Assembly (NCBI RefSeq): GCF_014946725.1
Contig: NZ_JACFXY010000009.1
Coordinates: forward strand, 62,001-126,000
Length of the DNA: 64,000 bases
Origin: Mixta mediterraneensis
GTDB lineage: Bacteria; Pseudomonadota; Gammaproteobacteria; Enterobacterales; Enterobacteriaceae
Direction: 5' to 3'
Position numbers and translations under genes: made by a program. The stretch's first letter is position 1, and every line of letters begins with the position of its first letter. The notes beneath the pieces are model-generated. The model was not told the DNA's origin, did no database searches, and saw nothing but the letters and a program-made list of their open reading frames with translations. Below, piece after piece: positions 58,085 to 64,000 of this stretch.

Positions 58085-59269
58085 TTAATTGACAACCTTA
58101 TCTAGTGACTTTGTTGATTTGGGGGAAGAGCTTAGTTCTAGAGGTGAAGGTATGTCATAAAATGATTGAAGAGCTTCTTTTAAATGCTTATCATAGTCTT
58201 CAAAACCTTTCCCATCATCTGAAGATCGGTCGTTTGGGCACATTGAATATGGAATTGATTCTTTGCCTTTTTTATTTTTTAACATACGATAATAATCAAG
58301 CGCAACTCTTTTTCTAATATTGAAATAGAAAAGCCTTGTTTTAGTAAAAATTGATTTTCCTGTTATATGAGCAACATGAGGGAATAAAAAACCAGTACAT
58401 AATAAATCATTTATTGACCGAAATTTATTTTTTCGACATAAGTCAAACTCCTCGGGCCACATTTCTTCACACTTTATTGCGACAGACTTTAATTGAGGAT
58501 AGAATGTATGAGCAAACATTTGGTCAACATAAATGCCATATTGAGAAAATATTAATCTACGAGCATTTTTCGCACCCCATTCTGTAGCTGAATCATAAAC
58601 AGTATTAGTAGGGGTCCTGGATAGTTTTACTTTTGAAGTAAACATAAATGCCAGCCCAGATCCAGAATAAAAATATTCCGGATTGATTTTCCTTAATAAC
58701 ATCATATCATCATTGAAATATATATAATGCTCAGATAAACCCTCAATTTTATGGATTGCACTTTCAATTACATGAGAATTAAATGTTGGCAAGTATTTCT
58801 CATCTAAAATTTCTTTGTGGCTAACAATTCTCACTCTTGGATGCTCGATGTTTAACCATTTCGGAGATTGTCCGTTAGTCACAATATATATTTTATTGAC
58901 CCTGTTGGCATATTCAAATATCGAGCGTAAAGCATATCTTAGCTCATCAAGAGATTTAAATCGTGCAGCATTAGATATTGCTGATTTCTGTGCATCAATT
59001 GGCGCGTATTTATTAAACTCTTCTATAAAGCTTGGATCTTCTGAATCGACCCATGTAAAAACCATATCAATTGGGAAGGCGACAGCCAGATCCCCAGAAT
59101 CAAAAACTCTTTTATTCTCATCAATATCTTTTATTAATGTTTTTTCTTTTATTTTATTATTTAAAGTGATTTGGTTAAGGCCGTCAGGCACTGTTATAGG
59201 ATACCTTTTAACAAGTGCATCCCTAAAAAAAACACCAGGTTTGAAAATCATTTTTTTTAGCTTACTCAT
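58085..59269 (-). CDS. Stealth-family capsule polysaccharide phosphotransferase
   Basis: 394-residue protein with the Stealth conserved regions in order: CR1 DMVFTWVDSEDPSF (about residue 68), CR2 from RFKSLDELRYALRSIFEYA through IYIVTNGQSPKWL to HYIYFNDDMMLLRKI, CR3 near HTFYPQLKSVAIKCEEMWPE, and CR4 IPYSMCPNDRSSDDGKGFED. The family transfers hexose-1-phosphate units to build phosphodiester-linked capsule or exopolysaccharide. It lies downstream of kpsT and translationally adjacent to the hydrolase gene. The gene is strikingly AT-rich, a sign of transfer. It appears intact; the polymer cannot be predicted. Confidence 0.88.
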   Translation of the reverse strand: MSKLKKMIFKPGVFFRDALVKRYPITVPDGLNQITLNNKIKEKTLIKDIDENKRVFDSGDLAVAFPIDMVFTWVDSEDPSFIEEFNKYAPIDAQKSAISNAARFKSLDELRYALRSIFEYANRVNKIYIVTNGQSPKWLNIEHPRVRIVSHKEILDEKYLPTFNSHVIESAIHKIEGLSEHYIYFNDDMMLLRKINPEYFYSGSGLAFMFTSKVKLSRTPTNTVYDSATEWGAKNARRLIFSQYGIYVDQMFAHTFYPQLKSVAIKCEEMWPEEFDLCRKNKFRSINDLLCTGFLFPHVAHITGKSIFTKTRLFYFNIRKRVALDYYRMLKNKKGKESIPYSMCPNDRSSDDGKGFEDYDKHLKEALQSFYDIPSPLELSSSPKSTKSLDKVVN

Positions 59270-59873
59270 AGTATCTCTCTCATTGCATTAAATATTATTC
59301 TTTTCTAGTTCTGAATTTGATTAAGGAAGATTTATCATGGATTAAGATATTCCATTCTGGTTGTTATATTTTTTTATCGCATGTGATATATTAGGAATAA
59401 TATTTACGATCCCGTTGTCCTCAAGGAGAACAGCCACATCACAAAACTCCTTCAACGAATTCAAGCTATGTGAAACCATCAAAAAGCTCGATTCTGAATG
59501 CCTTGCCTTAAACAACTCAGCACATTTCTGCTTAAATCTCGCATCCCCAACCGCCGTAACTTCATCCACTAAATAATAATCAAACTTAAATGCCATACTC
59601 AGGCCGAAACCGAGTCGTGATTTCATGCCAGACGAATAGGTCTTAATCGGCATATCGAAATATTTGCCCAATTCAGCGAACTCTTCGACAAACGCGACTT
59701 TCTCTTTTAACTCTTCTTTTTTTGCATACAAACGTGCCACGAATTTCACGTTCTCACGTCCGGTCAGGCTGCCCTGAAAGCCACCTGATGTCGCTACCGA
59801 TGTAAAACTGGCCCACCTGCCGATGTAAATCTGACCCACCTAGGGTAAAAATGGCAGTTTTAAGGCACTGCCA

Positions 59874-61687
<1,814 letters not shown>

Positions 61688-61973
61688 TTCAAAGGGGGTG
61701 GGTCAGTTTTACTTTGGCAGGGTGGGTCAGAATTCGATCGGTATTGACAACCTGACAAGCCAACCGGCCAGGAGATGGTTTTATTCGTAATAATGCTGCC
61801 ACTGTCTGGCCGGTCAATGCCGCCAATCATGCGTAATAGCGTAGATTTACCCGCGCCATTACGGCCAATCAACGCCACGCTTTTACCGGTCGGGAGTTCA
61901 ATATTGAGATCTTTAAAAACATAATGGCGGCCCGCAGGTGTGCGGTATGACTTGGTAAGATTTTCAATCTTAA

Positions 61974-62750
61974 TCATGAGGTCAACATCGCCTCTTCACG
62001 GTTGCGATACAGCGCCAGGCCAATAAACAGCGTTGCAATTGTACAAAACGCCAGGTATTGCAAACTCACGCCTTCACTAATATAGCCGGGCATCACGGCT
62101 TCACGGCTTAGTTCAACTGCGTGAACAATCGGGTTCCATAGCAGATACGGCCAATAGTCTTTCGGGATCGTATGTAGCGGATACATAATGCAGGAAATGA
62201 AATAGAGCGGCTTCAGCAGAATTGGTAAAAACTTCTGCATCTCAGGAAAGGTCTTGCCGACCACCATAAAGATCAAACCAATCCCACAAGAGAACAACAC
62301 CAACAGTGACCAGGTGCATACCAACTGCAATAAGTTAGTAATAGAAAAGTATTCGCCTGTCATCCACACCACCAGCATCAGAACGATATAGACGGCGACA
62401 TAGATCAGCGTTTCCAGTAGCGCACGCGCAATGATGGTATCAATGGGTTTTACCGGTCGGTAATTAAAAAGCCCCTGATTAGCTTCAATGGCACCCACAG
62501 AACGATTGCTTATATTACTGAAGATAAAATAGGGAATAATGCCGTTAAGCAGGAATACCGGAAATGAAATATCTGGCATCGTGCGATGCATAATAAAACC
62601 GAATATCCCTAATAAAATAAGTAAGTGCGCTGAAGGCTCCAGAATCGCCCAGAAATAACCCAGGCTAAACTTGCCGAATCGCGTTTTAATTTCACGTAAA
62701 AACAGTGCCTTAATGGCTGCTTGCTGTACTTCTATTCCACTTCTGGCCAT
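61974..62750 (-). CDS. kpsM: Capsule polysaccharide ABC transporter permease KpsM
   Basis: Inner-membrane component of the ABC-2 capsule exporter, 258 residues with six hydrophobic segments. It begins MARSGIEVQQAAIKALFLRE and has the ABC2 motif LGYFWAILEPSAHLLIL and SCIMYPLHTIPKDYWPYLLWNPIVHAVELSRE. It is the first gene of the operon, overlaps kpsT by four bases and is preceded by an ops element 33 bp upstream. It remains intact, though its partner is broken. Confidence 0.95.
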   Translation of the reverse strand: MARSGIEVQQAAIKALFLREIKTRFGKFSLGYFWAILEPSAHLLILLGIFGFIMHRTMPDISFPVFLLNGIIPYFIFSNISNRSVGAIEANQGLFNYRPVKPIDTIIARALLETLIYVAVYIVLMLVVWMTGEYFSITNLLQLVCTWSLLVLFSCGIGLIFMVVGKTFPEMQKFLPILLKPLYFISCIMYPLHTIPKDYWPYLLWNPIVHAVELSREAVMPGYISEGVSLQYLAFCTIATLFIGLALYRNREEAMLTS

Positions 62751-62782
62751 TAGTTTAAAACTCTAGAAAGAACAGTTTTTTG

Positions 62783-62812
62783 CACGCTACCGCCCGTGGC
62801 TTAACAGCAACC
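62783..62812 (-). promoter_or_regulatory. JUMPstart/ops element upstream of kpsM
   Basis: Minus strand: TTGGTTGCTGTTAAGCCAC followed by GGGCGGTAGCGTG. The last twelve bases (62794-62783, GGCGGTAGCGTG) are the exact ops sequence, and the upstream part matches the JUMPstart consensus. RfaH binds RNA polymerase paused here and prevents early termination in long capsule and LPS operons. Confidence 0.93.
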
Positions 62813-63353
62813 AATACGCTGAATATCATGGGCGGAATATGGGTGAGGTTGTTATCTGCAGACAAAGGGAGAGCTGCTGAATAATTCAGCAAAGGTAACG
62901 CATGAAGCGATGAGTTAACTCGCAGTTTACGTCGAAAAATCTGCTTTATTTCTACCTTTACAGGCAGTTACACAGCAAAATAATTTATTTGGCGCAGGCC
63001 GAATACCCTTAAGGTCCGTAAGAAAATTCTCATTATTCGGCGGGTAAGTTACAGGGAGTGACAGAATATTCCTAAGTGTTTTACTCTATTAATCCTGCGT
63101 TAACAATCCGTTAATCCTATCATAATTCCAGCTTTTTTTGATGCTGAATAACCTATTGAAAAATAACTAAAAACATAATTTCATATAGTTTTTCTAACAG
63201 GCAATGTGAAACATTTTCATAAGGGTGCTTTACCTTTAATCGCACTTTTTTGTCTTAGATTTTACCTAATCATTCCCTCTGTCTTTCTCGCGATTTCGTC
63301 ATTGCAGCAGGCAAGGTTCTTCGCGATAATCGCGCCAGATTATGAACATCATC
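62813..63353. other. AT-rich intergenic region between kpsM and speB
   Basis: No gene seen in 540 bp. The sequence is AT-rich from about 62870 to 63290. It must hold the promoter of the leftward capsule operon and, further right, that of speB. One antisense frame around 63270-63479 overlaps the speB leader and is not credible. Confidence 0.5.
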
Positions 63354-63397
63354 AATCCCTTCCTCGTCGGGCTTAACGACGCGGAGGGGATTTTTTT
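63354..63397 (+). terminator. Strong terminator-like hairpin in the speB leader
   Basis: Stem of 16 pairs (63354-63369 with 63377-63392), with one mismatch and one G-T pair, loop GGCTTAA, then a run of seven Ts. It lies about 63 bases before the speB start on the same strand. No plus-strand gene precedes it in the window. It is either an attenuator in the speB leader or a leftover terminator of a gene that once lay upstream. Confidence 0.8.
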
Positions 63398-63459
63398 CAT
63401 CTATACCTTTTACTGACAGGCGGGCCTGGCCCGACTCATGGATATATAGAGGACGATTT

Positions 63460-64000
63460 ATGTATAACACCCTGGGCAATCAGTACGACAACTCTCTGGT
63501 TTCAAACGCCTTCGGCTTCATGCGTTTTCCGGTCAACTTCCAGCCCTATGAAAGCGACGCTGAGTGGGTGATTACGGGAGTCCCTTTTGATGCGGCAACG
63601 TCAGGTCGTCCAGGCAGCCGTCTTGGGCCAGGTGCGATTCGTCAGGTTTCGACTAATCTGGCGTGGGAAGGATGTCGCTGGCCGTGGGATTTCGATTTGC
63701 GTCAGCGCCTGAATGTGGTGGATTGCGGCGACCTGGTTTATGCCTTTGGCGATTCACAGGATCTCTCTGACAAACTACAGGCGCACGCCGAGAAACTGCT
63801 GGCGAAAGGCAAACGTATGATGACCTTTGGTGGCGATCATTACGTTACGCTGCCATTGCTGCGCGCACACGCCAAACATTTTGGCAAAATGGCGCTGGTG
63901 CACTTTGATGCACACACCGACACCTATTCTAATGGTCCCACCTTTGATCACGGCACCATGTTCTTTACCGCGCCGAAAGAAGGTTTGATCGATCCTCAGC
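63460..64000 (+). CDS. speB: Agmatinase SpeB, 5' part (runs off window)
   Basis: Mn-dependent ureohydrolase turning agmatine into putrescine and urea. The first 180 codons are present: [20 protein letters not shown] then [22 protein letters not shown], and the metal-binding GGDHYVTLP and HFDAHTDTY motifs. The ATG at 63460 follows AGAGGA. In E. coli speB follows speA; here the capsule locus lies upstream instead. Confidence 0.95.
   Translation, partial: MYNTLGNQYDNSLVSNAFGFMRFPVNFQPYESDAEWVITGVPFDAATSGRPGSRLGPGAIRQVSTNLAWEGCRWPWDFDLRQRLNVVDCGDLVYAFGDSQDLSDKLQAHAEKLLAKGKRMMTFGGDHYVTLPLLRAHAKHFGKMALVHFDAHTDTYSNGPTFDHGTMFFTAPKEGLIDPQ

Noticed and set aside
63270..63479. 69-residue minus-strand frame before speB
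   Set aside because: It covers the speB leader hairpin and start; no similarity and no ribosome site.

Overview
The window is chromosomal DNA of a member of the Enterobacterales, most likely an Erwiniaceae plant-associated genus such as Pantoea or Erwinia. About the first 45 kb is an almost unbroken run of genes in Escherichia coli-like order (rlmM, ygdD, gcvA/gcvB, ygdI, csdAE, tcdA, mltA, three initiator tRNA genes, amiC, argA, recD-recB-ptrA-recC, the ppd/ygdB pseudopilin genes, thyA-lgt, ptsP-rppH, mutH, ygdQ, ygdR, tas, lysA/lysR; then lysS-prfB, recJ-dsbC-xerD, fldB, ygfX-sdhE, ygfZ). Sequence similarity to E. coli is high but clearly below that of Escherichia or Salmonella. The genus call is inference.

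From 45.4 to 53.1 kb lies a sugar-acid catabolic cluster. It holds a SorC-type regulator, then five genes that read leftward as one transcription unit: an MFS transporter, a two-domain dihydroxyacetone-kinase-like enzyme, a triose-phosphate-isomerase homologue, a xylose-isomerase-like TIM barrel and a Rossmann dehydrogenase. A divergent RpiB-like isomerase completes it. This set matches the known D-apionate branch of D-apiose breakdown: apionate to 3-oxo-isoapionate (ApnO), to L-erythrulose (OiaC), to L-erythrulose 1-phosphate (LerK), to D-erythrulose 4-phosphate (LerI), to D-erythrose 4-phosphate (DerI). The enzymes that make apionate from apiose are not in the window. The first 19 codons of a transaldolase gene follow derI and are cut off by an IS66 remnant.

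From 53.1 to 57.1 kb is an insertion-sequence scrapyard: a decayed IS66-family element, a fragment that resembles a HigA antitoxin, an intact IS5-family (IS427-type) element, an IS903-like element and the 3' part of a second, identical IS427-type copy. From 57.1 to 62.8 kb, reading leftward, is a capsule-type operon: an ops/JUMPstart element, kpsM, kpsT interrupted by an IS21-family element with an intact 6-bp target duplication, an AT-rich Stealth-family sugar-phosphate transferase gene, and an alpha/beta-hydrolase gene that is both frameshifted and truncated. The capsule locus therefore looks recently inactivated in this strain.

The window ends in speB (agmatinase), whose 5' leader holds a strong terminator-like hairpin. 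Other points of interest are a lipoprotein with a complete serine-protease triad (35.8 kb), a group of DnaA-box-like sites upstream of mutH, a divergent GcvB small RNA and the prfB programmed frameshift.
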